Assembly: GCA_028874995.1 (NCBI GenBank) | Contig: JAPPGM010000096.1 | Coordinates: forward strand, 1-43,048 | From: Gemmatimonadota bacterium | GTDB taxonomy: Bacteria; Gemmatimonadota; Gemmatimonadetes; Longimicrobiales; Gaopeijiaceae | Length of the DNA: 43,048 nt | Reading direction: 5' to 3' | Part shown: positions 6,827 through 15,904 of the stretch, in pieces | How positions within the stretch are numbered: position 1 is the stretch's first letter | Layout of the letters: every line of letters begins with the position of its first letter | Position numbers and translations under genes: made by a program | Notes under the pieces: generated by a model | Seen by the model: the letters and a program-made list of their open reading frames with translations, nothing else | The model's database searches: none | Told to the model about the DNA's origin: nothing

Positions 6827-7773
6827 ATAGCCCCATGATCGATGTCGCCATCGGCCTGATCTTCGTCTACGTGGTCCTGAGCCTGCTGGCATCTAGCATC
6901 CAGGAATGGATCGCGAGTCTCCTCGGGCTCCGATCCAGGAACCTGTACCGAGGAGTGCGAAGACTGCTCGGGGTGGACATGGCGAAAGAAGTCTACGAGC
7001 ACCCCATGATTCGGCGTCTGGCCAAGAAGGACAGGTGGCCAGTGCAGGACGTGGCCGGGGCGAAGGGGTGGCGTTGGCTGAAGGCGAAATGGGATCGTCT
7101 CTTTCCCAAGGCACCTTCATACATCGATTCCCGGACCTTGGGCACAGTGCTGATGGTGCTCGTGGACCCAAAGGGAGCGAGTCAGAGAGGGGACGATCAA
7201 GAAGAGGACGCCGATAGCACGGACATCCATCAGATACTGGAAGCCATTCGCCAGAGAACCCCGGACATCTCGGAAAGCCAGACAGTGGCCGAACTGGCGG
7301 AGTGGTTCGATGAAGGCATGAAACGGGTCAGCGGGTGGTACAAACGGAAGGCCAAGCTCTTGATCTTCGGCATCGCTACCGTCATCACGGTCGTGGGCAA
7401 CGCGAGCACGATCCACATTGCCGAAAAGCTCTGGATCGACGATGCGCTTCGAAGCGTGGTGGCGGAGGAAGCGACGGCTTTGGTTCAGGACGGTGTCTCC
7501 CCGGACTCCGTACAGGCCCACCTGTCGAGCACACTCGAGTCACTTCCGATCTGGTGGAACGACGGTCTTCCGGATAGCTGGGGCGAATGGGCGAAATCGG
7601 CGGCAGGATGGTTCATTACGATTGCCGCGATCAGCCTCGGAGCTCCCTTCTGGTTCGATCTCCTCGGGAGGGTGGCACACCTCAAGGGCTCGGGAGGCCA
7701 GGTAAAGGGGCGAGGGCAGGGGGGGAATAGCGCAGGCAGAGGAGCTCGCCGTGCTGAGGAAAAGACCGCGTGA
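6823..7773 (+). CDS. Membrane protein of an uncharacterised family, partner of the TIR gene
   Basis: ATG at 6823 (MNSPMIDVAIGLIFVYVVLSLL) is preferred over an upstream in-frame ATG at 6763, because it places the first membrane helix at the N-terminus as is typical. 316 residues. Hydrophobic helices lie at about 5-27, 178-198 (LLIFGIATVITVVGNA) and 262-283 (WFITIAAISLGAPFWFDLL). A large, acidic, probably cytoplasmic region lies between helices 1 and 2, and the tail is Gly/Arg-rich. GMKRVSGWYKRKAK and GAPFWFDLLGR resemble, from memory, a widespread unnamed bacterial membrane family. A membrane partner next to a TIR protein could be a pore or sensor, but this is inference. The stop overlaps the rhuM start (GTGA). 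Confidence 0.7.
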   Translation: MNSPMIDVAIGLIFVYVVLSLLASSIQEWIASLLGLRSRNLYRGVRRLLGVDMAKEVYEHPMIRRLAKKDRWPVQDVAGAKGWRWLKAKWDRLFPKAPSYIDSRTLGTVLMVLVDPKGASQRGDDQEEDADSTDIHQILEAIRQRTPDISESQTVAELAEWFDEGMKRVSGWYKRKAKLLIFGIATVITVVGNASTIHIAEKLWIDDALRSVVAEEATALVQDGVSPDSVQAHLSSTLESLPIWWNDGLPDSWGEWAKSAAGWFITIAAISLGAPFWFDLLGRVAHLKGSGGQVKGRGQGGNSAGRGARRAEEKTA

Positions 7774-8807
7774 GCGACGACACGAGGAGCGGCGCCGTGG
7801 CCCGAGGTGAGCTGATCCTCTACTCGACGGAGGATGGTCAAGCAGAGATCCAGCTCCGGGCGGAAGAAGGGACGGTGTGGCTCACGCAGGGTCAGATGGC
7901 GGCACTGTTCGACACGACGAAGCAGAACGTCAGCCTTCACATGAGAAACATCCTGGCCGAAGGGGAGGTCGGCGAGTCAGTTGTCAAGGATTCCTTGACA
8001 CCTGCGTCCGACGGCAAGCGATACCGCACGAAGATCTATAGCCTCGACGCCATTCTCGCGGTCGGCTACAGGGTCCGCTCCCCGCGCGGCGCCCAATTCC
8101 GCCGCTGGGCGACCACGGTTCTCAGAGAGTACCTCGTCAAGGGCTTCGCGATGGACGACGAGCGGCTCAAGGATCCCAAGCGGGACTATTTCGACGAACT
8201 GCTCGACCGGATTCGGGCGATTCGGGCATCGGAAGCGCGCTTCTATCGGAAGGTCCGTGACCTCCTCGCCCTGAGTTCCGATTACGACCCGGCGTCCAAC
8301 ACGGCGAGCGGCTTTTTCGCTAGAATCCAGAACAAGATGCTCCACGCTGTGACCGGACACACCGCCGCGGAACTGCTCGTAGCTCGGTCCGATCCCGAAT
8401 CTCGGACCATGGGTCTCACGACCTGGAAGGGGCAACGGGTCCAGAAACAGGACGTGGGAACCAGCAAGAACTACCTTCTCGAAGCGGAGATCCGCGACCT
8501 CAACCTGATCGTGACCATGTTTCTGGATACGGCGGAACTCCGAGCGAGCAGACGTCAAGTGATGACTTTGACCGAATGGGACCGGGTGTTGGATCGGTTT
8601 CTGGCCGGGAACGAGCTTCCCATTTTGGAGAGTGGTGGCACGATCGCGGCTGCCGACGCCAGGGAGGTCGTGGAAGAGCGATATGCGGTCTTTGACGCGA
8701 AACGCTGGGCGGCGGAGAGGGCGGAGGCCGACAAGATGGACGATATCACCGAGTTGCGGAGGATTGCGTCCGGTCCGCGCCACGAGATCGACCACACGAA
8801 TGACTGA
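7770..8807 (+). CDS. RhuM family protein
   Basis: GTG at 7770 overlaps the upstream stop; 345 residues, the usual RhuM length. Family marks are LYSTEDGQAEIQLRAEEGTVWLT, QGQMAALFDTTKQNVSLH (an HTH-like segment), KIYSLDAILAVGYRVRSPRG, FRRWATTVLREYLVKGF, FYRKVRDLLALSSDY, and FFARIQNKMLHAVTGHTAAEL. RhuM was named from a Salmonella pathogenicity island, and homologues commonly lie inside type I restriction loci. Its biochemical role is unknown. The Phage_rha/KilA-N-like N-terminal region suggests DNA binding. It overlaps hsdS-2 by eight bases, so it may accompany specificity-subunit exchange. Confidence 0.85.
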   Translation: MSDDTRSGAVARGELILYSTEDGQAEIQLRAEEGTVWLTQGQMAALFDTTKQNVSLHMRNILAEGEVGESVVKDSLTPASDGKRYRTKIYSLDAILAVGYRVRSPRGAQFRRWATTVLREYLVKGFAMDDERLKDPKRDYFDELLDRIRAIRASEARFYRKVRDLLALSSDYDPASNTASGFFARIQNKMLHAVTGHTAAELLVARSDPESRTMGLTTWKGQRVQKQDVGTSKNYLLEAEIRDLNLIVTMFLDTAELRASRRQVMTLTEWDRVLDRFLAGNELPILESGGTIAAADAREVVEERYAVFDAKRWAAERAEADKMDDITELRRIASGPRHEIDHTND

Positions 8808-9459
8808 AACGAGCCTTCCACGCGGCTGGCGTACCGTGCACCTCTCCGACTTCGGTCGCCTTATCCGTGGACGCGGAATCACGCGGGCAGATTTGGTGGC
8901 GGCAGGCGTACCGTGTCTGCGCTATGGAGAGATCTACACGAAGTATCAGGACACGATAGACGACCTGCAGTCCTATGTATCTGAAGCGGCCGCTTCCACA
9001 GCTACGCCCCTCGCCCATGGTGACATCATTTTCGCTGCATCGGGCGAGACACGTGAGGAAATCGGCAAGGCGGTGGCGTGGCTCGGGTATGGCCGAGCGG
9101 TTTCTGGAGGAGATACCGTCTTGCTCCGAGACCACGGGCAGGATCCTACTTTCCTCGTTCACGCCCTCAATTCCGATGATGCTGCTCGTCAGAAGTCCAC
9201 CCGCGGCAAGGGAGATGCGGTGGTTCATCTACATGCACCTGATCTAGCTGAGATCACGGTCGTACTTCCTCCACTCTCTGAGCAGCGGCGGATCGCGGCA
9301 ATGTTGCGAACTTGGGACCAGGCGATCGAAGCAATCTCGAGCCTGCAAGAAGCCGCGACGCGCCAAAGGCAGGGCCTCATCCAGGCGCTCCTCAAATCCC
9401 CTCAAGGGAACAGGACCCATCGACTCCAGCCTGTTCGCTCAGGACACTCCGCCGAATGA
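8800..9459 (+). CDS. hsdS: Type I restriction-modification specificity subunit, half-size (HsdS-2)
   Basis: ATG at 8800 (MTETSLPRGWRTVHLSDFG); 219 residues. It contains a single target-recognition domain (RGITRADLVAAGVPCLRYGEIYTKY, then GDIIFAASGETREEIGKAVAWLG). It ends in the classical conserved segment LPPLSEQRRIAAMLRTWDQAIE and a helix ending LLKS. Only half of a normal HsdS is present. Together with HsdS-1 it could supply the two half-sites of a bipartite target. The proteins are clearly different in sequence, so they are not a simple duplication. Overlaps rhuM by eight bases and the SIR2 gene by four (ATGA). Confidence 0.88.
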   Translation: MTETSLPRGWRTVHLSDFGRLIRGRGITRADLVAAGVPCLRYGEIYTKYQDTIDDLQSYVSEAAASTATPLAHGDIIFAASGETREEIGKAVAWLGYGRAVSGGDTVLLRDHGQDPTFLVHALNSDDAARQKSTRGKGDAVVHLHAPDLAEITVVLPPLSEQRRIAAMLRTWDQAIEAISSLQEAATRQRQGLIQALLKSPQGNRTHRLQPVRSGHSAE

Positions 9460-10715
9460 CTATGCAACCCAATCCCTGCGAAGACGATGCGACGATGATT
9501 TCCGCTCAACGACCACAATCGCCATCCGTCTTTCACAGAGAGTCTGATGAATGGAAGCCCCTGGATCGGAGCGATACGCACGACGGAGCCCAGGACACTG
9601 ATTCCGTGTCAGAGACGTTTCGCTCCCAATTGCTGGCCTCGTTGCAGATGCGCAACCTTGTGGTACTAGCCGGCAGTGGGACATCGCTTGGTAGGGCAGG
9701 TGGGCCTTCCATGAGCGACCTATGGAAATCGTGCCTTAACTGTGATGCGGCGTCAGGCCAGCCTTCAGAACTTGCCAAGAGGGTGTTGGCCGAGGTTGGC
9801 TACCTTGTCGACAAACAAGGTAAGAACATCGAGACCTTGCTTTCCCGGTGCGATGCGTACGATCAACTGCACCCAGATGAGACCGTTCGCCACTTCGTGC
9901 GCAAAGCTAAACAGACTATTCTCACTGAATGTTCTGACTTCCTTTCGGATGGCAGCGAAGACCAACTTGCCGCGCATTCGAAGTTCCTTCATCGAATGTC
10001 GCGACGCAGAGCACGAGATTCCAGACTGAAGTTGTTTACTACAAATTATGACTTGTGCTTCGAGGCCGCGGCGGCTCAGCAAGCGTCTGTTCCGATTACC
10101 GGCTTTTCGTTTACAGAACCTCGGTATTTTGATCCCCGCTTTTTCGACTACGATATAGTAAGGCGATCTGCCGTCGAGAGTGAGATTGGTACGCCAGTTG
10201 AAGGAGTGTTTCACCTCTATAAGCTCCATGGATCTGTGAACTGGAACCGGACCGAGGCGGGGTACATTGAAATGGCCGCGGATCCGCCGCCGGACACAGC
10301 AGTCCTCATTTACCCTGCGGACGGGAAGTACCAGCAGTCATACGTGCAACCACACCTAGAGTTGATGTCGCGATATCTGGCGGCATTGCGCGAGCCGAAT
10401 ACATGTGTCGTAGTAGTCGGATTCGGATTCAATGACAGTCATCTCTCGGAACCGATCCTTAGCGCAATAGGGGCCAACCCCCACCTCCGGCTTATCGTGG
10501 TTGATTGGCGTGCGAGGGAGAAGACGACTGGGGAAGGGGATGATTCGAACGATGAGTGGCGTGTCCTGAAGGCTTTGGTCCGTGATGGTTACGATGTCTG
10601 GCTGGTCAATGCGACATTCTCGCAATTCGCTAGAGTGATCCCAGACCTGAGAGCACTCAGCGCCGGTGAGCGACTCCGCCGGAGCATACGGGACGTGGCA
10701 CGAGGAGGAGAGTGA
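9456..10715 (+). CDS. SIR2-family NADase, effector of a SIR2-HerA (Nezha-type) defence system
   Basis: ATG at 9456 overlaps the hsdS-2 stop; 419 residues. After a 55-residue polar leader, a SIR2_2-type Rossmann core appears. It has LVVLAGSGTSLG (residues 69-79, NAD-binding loop), LFTTNYD with Asn197, and YKLHGSVNW with His258. Asn and His are the catalytic pair in defence SIR2 NADases, so activity is expected. VVVGFGFNDSHLSEPIL and LRLIVVDW follow near the C-terminus. The immediate downstream neighbour is a HerA-like ATPase. SIR2-HerA pairs form large complexes that deplete NAD during phage infection (established for Nezha). Codons are clearly less GC-rich than in hsdM or hsdR, suggesting this pair was acquired separately. 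Confidence 0.9.
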   Translation: MTMQPNPCEDDATMISAQRPQSPSVFHRESDEWKPLDRSDTHDGAQDTDSVSETFRSQLLASLQMRNLVVLAGSGTSLGRAGGPSMSDLWKSCLNCDAASGQPSELAKRVLAEVGYLVDKQGKNIETLLSRCDAYDQLHPDETVRHFVRKAKQTILTECSDFLSDGSEDQLAAHSKFLHRMSRRRARDSRLKLFTTNYDLCFEAAAAQQASVPITGFSFTEPRYFDPRFFDYDIVRRSAVESEIGTPVEGVFHLYKLHGSVNWNRTEAGYIEMAADPPPDTAVLIYPADGKYQQSYVQPHLELMSRYLAALREPNTCVVVVGFGFNDSHLSEPILSAIGANPHLRLIVVDWRAREKTTGEGDDSNDEWRVLKALVRDGYDVWLVNATFSQFARVIPDLRALSAGERLRRSIRDVARGGE

Positions 10716-10716
10716 C

Positions 10717-12489
10717 GTGGGGAGTCGAGTCCTAGTCTATGAGGACGGGCTGGTTGGTCAATACACGGGGCTATTTGCCGAGGAGCTCTTTCTCGGGGCT
10801 GTATTTGCGGTGGAGGCGAGTGACGTTAGGGTCAATCTTCAGGTGGCGGACGGATCGAGCGGCCTTCATTTCATGGGGTCTCGGTATGGGAGAGGGGAGG
10901 TTGGGGAGTTCGTTGTGATAGAGAGTCAGACCAGTCTACTGCTCGGCAGGGTTCTGGAAACCAGAGTACCGGAGAAGGAGCGTGGGCGCCTCGGAAGAGG
11001 ACGAAACGGTGCTGAGGGTCTAGATGTCGTGGGGGTCGTACGATTACTGGCGTCGGCCACATACGACAAGCTCAAGGTGACACCCGGAGTGAAAGCCTAC
11101 CCCCGATTGGGCGATCGGGTTTATTCGGCCCCTCACGAATTCATCGAGGATTTGCCCGTCCTGATGGAAGAAGGCATAGCGTCGGAGGGAGACGTACGGT
11201 TGCCACTCGGTCGGATTGAGGTTGGTGCAGCTGGGAATGTGTCCCTAAAGCCGGAGGTTCTGTTCGGGCGTCATTGTGCTGTCCTTGGTGCCACGGGCGG
11301 TGGAAAGAGCTGGACTGTGGCACGCTTATTGGAGGGATGTCGCAGGTACCAGTCGCGGGTGGTACTGATCGACGCGACCGGGGAGTATTCGTCGATGTCG
11401 GGAGAAGATGTGATTCATTACCATCTGGGTAGCCCCGTCAAGACTGCTGCGGGCTCACAGGCGATGTCAGTACCTCCCAGTTCGTTTGTTGAGGCGGACT
11501 TCTTGGCATTGTTCGAACCAGCTGGCAAGGTGCAAGGCCCCAAGATGCGGGAGGCGATCAAGAGCCTGCGGCTTGCCAAGCTCCGCCCAGACCTCGCATT
11601 GGATGGGATCATCGTCAAGATTGACGAAGATAAGCGGCCTTTTATGGCAGCATTGAAGGACCCGAAGGTAGCAGCGGCGTTGGCCGATCCCTCTACACCT
11701 TTTGAGGTCAAGCATCTTCCGCACCAGATTGAGCAAGAATGTGTGTATCCTGAAGGGTTCCTGCAGGGTGGAGGACGTGGTGAGAAGGATCCAAGCAGAT
11801 GGGGTAGGGAAGACGGGCAATTCGCACACTGCGTGTCCCTCGTGTCACGAATTGAGGGTGTCGTGAGTTCGCCGGCATTTGATTGCGTATTTGACACCAC
11901 TGGTGTAGCGATGGCGGGCGTTGTGTCCGACTTCGTGGAGGGACATGAGAAGTTGTTGCGAGTATGCATGAGCGGGATAGCGTACGAATTCGGCGCAAGA
12001 GAGGTAATTGCTAATGCAATCGGCAGGCATCTACTGAACCAGGCGCGATCGGGAGCGTTTCGGGAGTGTCCCCTAGTTCTGGTGGTGGATGAGGCTCATT
12101 GTTTCGTCGGAAAGCGATATGCCGGGGAAGATGCTATCGCGCAACTCGATGCCTTTGAGATCATCGCCAGAGAGGGACGGAAGTATGGATTGTGCATTTG
12201 CCTAGTGACACAGCGACCGCGTGACGTGACGGTGCCCGTATTGAGTCAAATCGGAACGCTAATCGTCCATAGACTAACCAACGATCGCGACAGAGCTGTG
12301 GTGGAAGCCGCCTGCGGCGAGATCGATAGAAGTGCGTCCGCGTTCTTGCCGAACCTGAGGCCAGGGGAAGCGGTTGTGATTGGAATTGATTCACCTATTC
12401 CTCTTACAATGCAAGTTAGTCCGCCTGTTCACAAGCCAGAGTCCATGGGGCCGAGTTTTCAAGACAGATGGAGTGTCGAGGATCCCTGA
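10717..12489 (+). CDS. herA: HerA-like ATPase/translocase, partner of SIR2 (Nezha-type)
   Basis: GTG at 10717 has a strong AGGAGG eight bases upstream and lies one base after the SIR2 stop; 590 residues. An N-terminal HAS-barrel-like region is followed by the FtsK/HerA ATPase core: Walker A GATGGGKS at 191-198, Walker B LVVDEAHCF at D458/E459, then AREGRKYGLCICLVTQRP and an arginine-containing VHRLTNDRDRAVVEAA segment. HerA proteins form hexameric DNA translocases. In SIR2-HerA defence the hexamer assembles with SIR2 and controls its NADase. Base composition is lower in GC than in the flanking hsd genes. A 46-base gap separates it from hsdR. Confidence 0.92.
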   Translation: MGSRVLVYEDGLVGQYTGLFAEELFLGAVFAVEASDVRVNLQVADGSSGLHFMGSRYGRGEVGEFVVIESQTSLLLGRVLETRVPEKERGRLGRGRNGAEGLDVVGVVRLLASATYDKLKVTPGVKAYPRLGDRVYSAPHEFIEDLPVLMEEGIASEGDVRLPLGRIEVGAAGNVSLKPEVLFGRHCAVLGATGGGKSWTVARLLEGCRRYQSRVVLIDATGEYSSMSGEDVIHYHLGSPVKTAAGSQAMSVPPSSFVEADFLALFEPAGKVQGPKMREAIKSLRLAKLRPDLALDGIIVKIDEDKRPFMAALKDPKVAAALADPSTPFEVKHLPHQIEQECVYPEGFLQGGGRGEKDPSRWGREDGQFAHCVSLVSRIEGVVSSPAFDCVFDTTGVAMAGVVSDFVEGHEKLLRVCMSGIAYEFGAREVIANAIGRHLLNQARSGAFRECPLVLVVDEAHCFVGKRYAGEDAIAQLDAFEIIAREGRKYGLCICLVTQRPRDVTVPVLSQIGTLIVHRLTNDRDRAVVEAACGEIDRSASAFLPNLRPGEAVVIGIDSPIPLTMQVSPPVHKPESMGPSFQDRWSVEDP

Positions 12490-12535
12490 TGCGTGAATGC
12501 GAAGTGCACGCGCCACAGTGGGGAGGATTCTTCCC

Positions 12536-15500
12536 ATGACCTTCAACCCCACCGAGAAGCACCAGTCCCAGCTCCCCGCGCTGCAACTCCTCGTCGCGCT
12601 CGGGTACACCCCACTCTCCCAAGCCGAGGCCCTTCACCACCGCGGCGGCCGCCTCCGCAACGTCATCCTTGACGACATCCTCACCGACCGCCTCCTCGCG
12701 ATCAATCGCTTCACGTACCGCGGCCGCCGCTACCGATTCGACCTGGAAGATGCCCATGAGGCCATCCGGCGCCTTCACCCAAGCGCGGATGAGGTGCAGG
12801 GACTCCGCCGCACGAACCAGGAGATCTACGACCTGCTCGTGCTCGGGACGAGCATCACGCAGAAGATCGCCGGTGACTCCAAGTCGTATTCCTTCCGGTA
12901 CGTCGACTGGGAGGAGCCCTCGAAGAACGCGTACCATGTCACCGCCGAGATGGAGGTCGAGCGCACGGGTAGCTTCAAGACCCGCCGCCTCGATGTGGTC
13001 GCCTTCGTGAACGGTATTCCGTTCATTGTCATCGAAAACAAGCGGCCGACCGAGAACGTCGAGAAGGCCGGGAGCCAGCTGATCGGCTACCAGAACGATG
13101 AGAACATCCCGCACTTCTTCCACTTCGCTCACCTCCTCCTGGCGCTCAACCGCAAGGAGGCACGCTACGCGACGGTCGGTACCGCAATGAAGTTCTGGCA
13201 GGGTTGGCGAGAGCCGGGACCGGAGAACGGCGGCAGCGTGCAGCGCGAGCTGGCGATGGCCGCCGAGTCCGCGATGGGCGATGTGGACAATGCAACCGGT
13301 GCCGAGCCCCAGCGTGCCGCGGGTGCTTCCATCCTGACCGACACAGCACCGGACTCAACGGGATACCAGGCGACCGGTGTTCCGGCCGATCTCCAAGCGG
13401 CAATCAATCGCCCCGTGGCCGCCGATGAAGCTGCCGCCATCTACACTGGCGACTTCGCCGCCGCCCGCCCGTACTTCGAAGCCCTCGCCGCCGAAGGCGC
13501 GCGTGCCATCACCCCCCAGGATCGTGCCATCCATGCCCTCTGCCGCCCCCACCGCCTCCTCGACCTCGTTCGCCGCTTCACCGTCTTCGATGCCGGCGTC
13601 CGCAAGATCGCCCGCCACCAACAATTCTTCGCCGTCCACAACGCCATCCAACGCATCAAGCACATCACCCCCAAAGGCAGCCGCCAAGGCGGCGTAGTCT
13701 GGCACACGCAGGGCTCTGGCAAATCCCTCACCATGGTCATGCTCGGCCGCGCCCTCGCCCTCGACACCGAGATCGTTAACCCACGGATCATCATCGTCAC
13801 CGACCGCACCGACTTGGACCGGCAGATACAAGACACGTTCAAGTCCTGCGAGCTGGAACCGGTCCGCGCGCGGAGCGGACGCCACCTGCTCACCCTCATC
13901 CGCGACCGCACACCCCTCGTTACCACGCTCGTGAACAAGTTCGACACAGCGCTCAGGTACTCCGGAAGGCCGGACGACGACCCGAACCTCTTCGTGCTGG
14001 TCGATGAGAGCCACCGCTCGCATGCCGGGAAGTTCCGAGGTTATGGGCAAATGGCCCTCAAGATGCGTCGGCTCCTTCCCAAGGCGTGCTACCTCGGCTT
14101 CACGGGAACCCCACTCCTGAACCGCGAGAAGAGCACCTTCGCCACCTTCGGCGGCCTGATCCACCGGTACGCGATCGACGAGGCAGTCGAGGACGGCGCT
14201 GTCGTGCCGCTTCTCTACGAGGGCCGGTTCGTCGACCAGCAGGTCACCGCCCAGACCATCGACAGCTGGTTCGACAAGCTCTGCGAATCCCTTAACGAGG
14301 ACCAGAAGGCGGACCTGAAACGCAAGTTCTCGCGCCTGGACGCGCTGTCCCAGACCGAGCAGGCGATCCGAGCCAAGGCGCTCGACATCTCCGAACACTA
14401 CCGCCGCCACTGGCAGGGGACCGGCTTCAAGGCCCAACTGGTCGCCGCCTCGAAGGCCGCCGCCATCCGCTTCAAGGAAATGCTCGACGAGATTGGCGAC
14501 GTGACCAGCGAGATCGTCATCTCCGCACCCGACGACCGGGAGGGGAACGAGGAGGTCGACAAAGCGTCTCAGGACCGGGTGCGCGCCTTCTGGGCGGAGG
14601 CGATGGAGCGCTACGGCACGGAGATCGAGTACAACCGGCGCGTCATCGACGCATTCAAGGGCCCGGACACGCCCGAGATCCTCATCGTGGTGTCCAAGCT
14701 GCTGACCGGGTTCGACGCACCCCGCAACACGGTGCTCTACGTCTGCAAACCGCTCAAGGAGCACAACCTGCTGCAGGCGATCGCGCGGGTGAACCGGCTC
14801 CACGAGGAGGGCGATTCGGAGAAGAAGTTCGGCTTCATCATCGACTACCAGGGCCTGCTCGGCGAGCTCGACAGCGCCCTGACCACCTACAGTGCGCTGG
14901 AGGGCTACGACCCCGAGGACCTCGTCGGCGCCGTCCTCGACGTGCGCGAGGAGATCAGGAGGCTCCGCCACTACCACGGTCGGCTGTGGGACCTTTTCCG
15001 GTCGGTCGGGAACAGGAAAGACATGGAGGCGATGGAGCAGTTCCTGGCCGACGAAGCCATCCGCCAGGAATTCTACGGGCGGCTGCGCGCCTTCTCTCGC
15101 TGCCTGCACATCTCGCTCTCGTCGGAGAAGGTCCTCGACGTGTTCGACGAGGGGCAGATCTCGGCGATGAAGCGCGATTGGCGGAGCTTCACGGATCTGC
15201 GGAAGTCGGTCAGGATCCGCTACCAGGAGGCCGTCGACGTCAAGGAGTTCGAGCCGAAGATCAAGCGCCTTCTCGACGATCACGTGGCCGCGATGCCGGC
15301 CGAAACGGTCATCGAGCTGGTCGACATCCACGACACGGGGATGCTCAAGGCGGTGGTCGAAGAGACCGGGATCACCTCCGCTTCCAAGGCCGACCGCATC
15401 GCGAGCGCCACCCGCCGGACTATCACCGAGCGGATGGACCTAGACCCCGCCTTCTACGAGCGGTTCTCGAAGCTGCTCGAGGAGACCATACGGGAGTATC

Positions 15501-15904
15501 GCGACAGGCGCAGGTCGGAGGGCGACTACCTGGAGAGCGTGGTGGAGATCGCCTCGAAGGTGGCGCGGGGCCACGAGGATCGAGATGTGCCGTCTGCGCT
15601 TCGAGGCAACGACCACGGGATGGCCTTCTACGGGATCTTCAAGGGAACGTTCAGGGACGCTTGCGGCGAACCGATGGGCGAGGACGAGGCGGCCGGCGTC
15701 GCGCTGGCCGTCATGGAGATCATCCACAAGCGCCACATCGTCGATGTGTGGTCCAACGAGACGGCGCAGAACGACATGCGAAACGCCATCGACGACTACT
15801 TCTACGACGTGCTCCGGGACGAGAAGGGAATCGAGCTGACCGAGGCGCAGATGGACGACCTGCTGGCGCAGATCATGAGGCTGGCTCAGGCGAGATTTTC
15901 GTGA
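12536..15904 (+). CDS. hsdR: Type I restriction-modification endonuclease subunit HsdR
   Basis: ATG at 12536 follows GGGAGGA at 12521. The 1122-residue length is typical. The N-terminal PD-(D/E)XK nuclease core is seen as RRLDVVAFVNGIPF (D153) and IVIENKRP (E167, K169). The SF2 translocase motor has Walker A HTQGSGKS at about 390-397, DEAD-type VDESHRS with D490, motif III GFTGTPL, and motor domain 2 segments ILIVVSKLLTGFDAP and LLQAIARVNRLH. The C-terminal helical region should bind HsdM. It would translocate and cleave unmodified DNA. A roughly 100-residue insert before the motor is Ala-rich and low in complexity. The stop overlaps the next start by one base. All catalytic motifs are intact. 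Confidence 0.95.
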   Translation: MTFNPTEKHQSQLPALQLLVALGYTPLSQAEALHHRGGRLRNVILDDILTDRLLAINRFTYRGRRYRFDLEDAHEAIRRLHPSADEVQGLRRTNQEIYDLLVLGTSITQKIAGDSKSYSFRYVDWEEPSKNAYHVTAEMEVERTGSFKTRRLDVVAFVNGIPFIVIENKRPTENVEKAGSQLIGYQNDENIPHFFHFAHLLLALNRKEARYATVGTAMKFWQGWREPGPENGGSVQRELAMAAESAMGDVDNATGAEPQRAAGASILTDTAPDSTGYQATGVPADLQAAINRPVAADEAAAIYTGDFAAARPYFEALAAEGARAITPQDRAIHALCRPHRLLDLVRRFTVFDAGVRKIARHQQFFAVHNAIQRIKHITPKGSRQGGVVWHTQGSGKSLTMVMLGRALALDTEIVNPRIIIVTDRTDLDRQIQDTFKSCELEPVRARSGRHLLTLIRDRTPLVTTLVNKFDTALRYSGRPDDDPNLFVLVDESHRSHAGKFRGYGQMALKMRRLLPKACYLGFTGTPLLNREKSTFATFGGLIHRYAIDEAVEDGAVVPLLYEGRFVDQQVTAQTIDSWFDKLCESLNEDQKADLKRKFSRLDALSQTEQAIRAKALDISEHYRRHWQGTGFKAQLVAASKAAAIRFKEMLDEIGDVTSEIVISAPDDREGNEEVDKASQDRVRAFWAEAMERYGTEIEYNRRVIDAFKGPDTPEILIVVSKLLTGFDAPRNTVLYVCKPLKEHNLLQAIARVNRLHEEGDSEKKFGFIIDYQGLLGELDSALTTYSALEGYDPEDLVGAVLDVREEIRRLRHYHGRLWDLFRSVGNRKDMEAMEQFLADEAIRQEFYGRLRAFSRCLHISLSSEKVLDVFDEGQISAMKRDWRSFTDLRKSVRIRYQEAVDVKEFEPKIKRLLDDHVAAMPAETVIELVDIHDTGMLKAVVEETGITSASKADRIASATRRTITERMDLDPAFYERFSKLLEETIREYRDRRRSEGDYLESVVEIASKVARGHEDRDVPSALRGNDHGMAFYGIFKGTFRDACGEPMGEDEAAGVALAVMEIIHKRHIVDVWSNETAQNDMRNAIDDYFYDVLRDEKGIELTEAQMDDLLAQIMRLAQARFS

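Noticed and set aside
13355-15331. A 658-codon open frame antisense to hsdR
   Set aside because: Low-complexity Leu/Asp/Val-rich mirror translation with no motifs; hsdR motifs occupy the plus strand.
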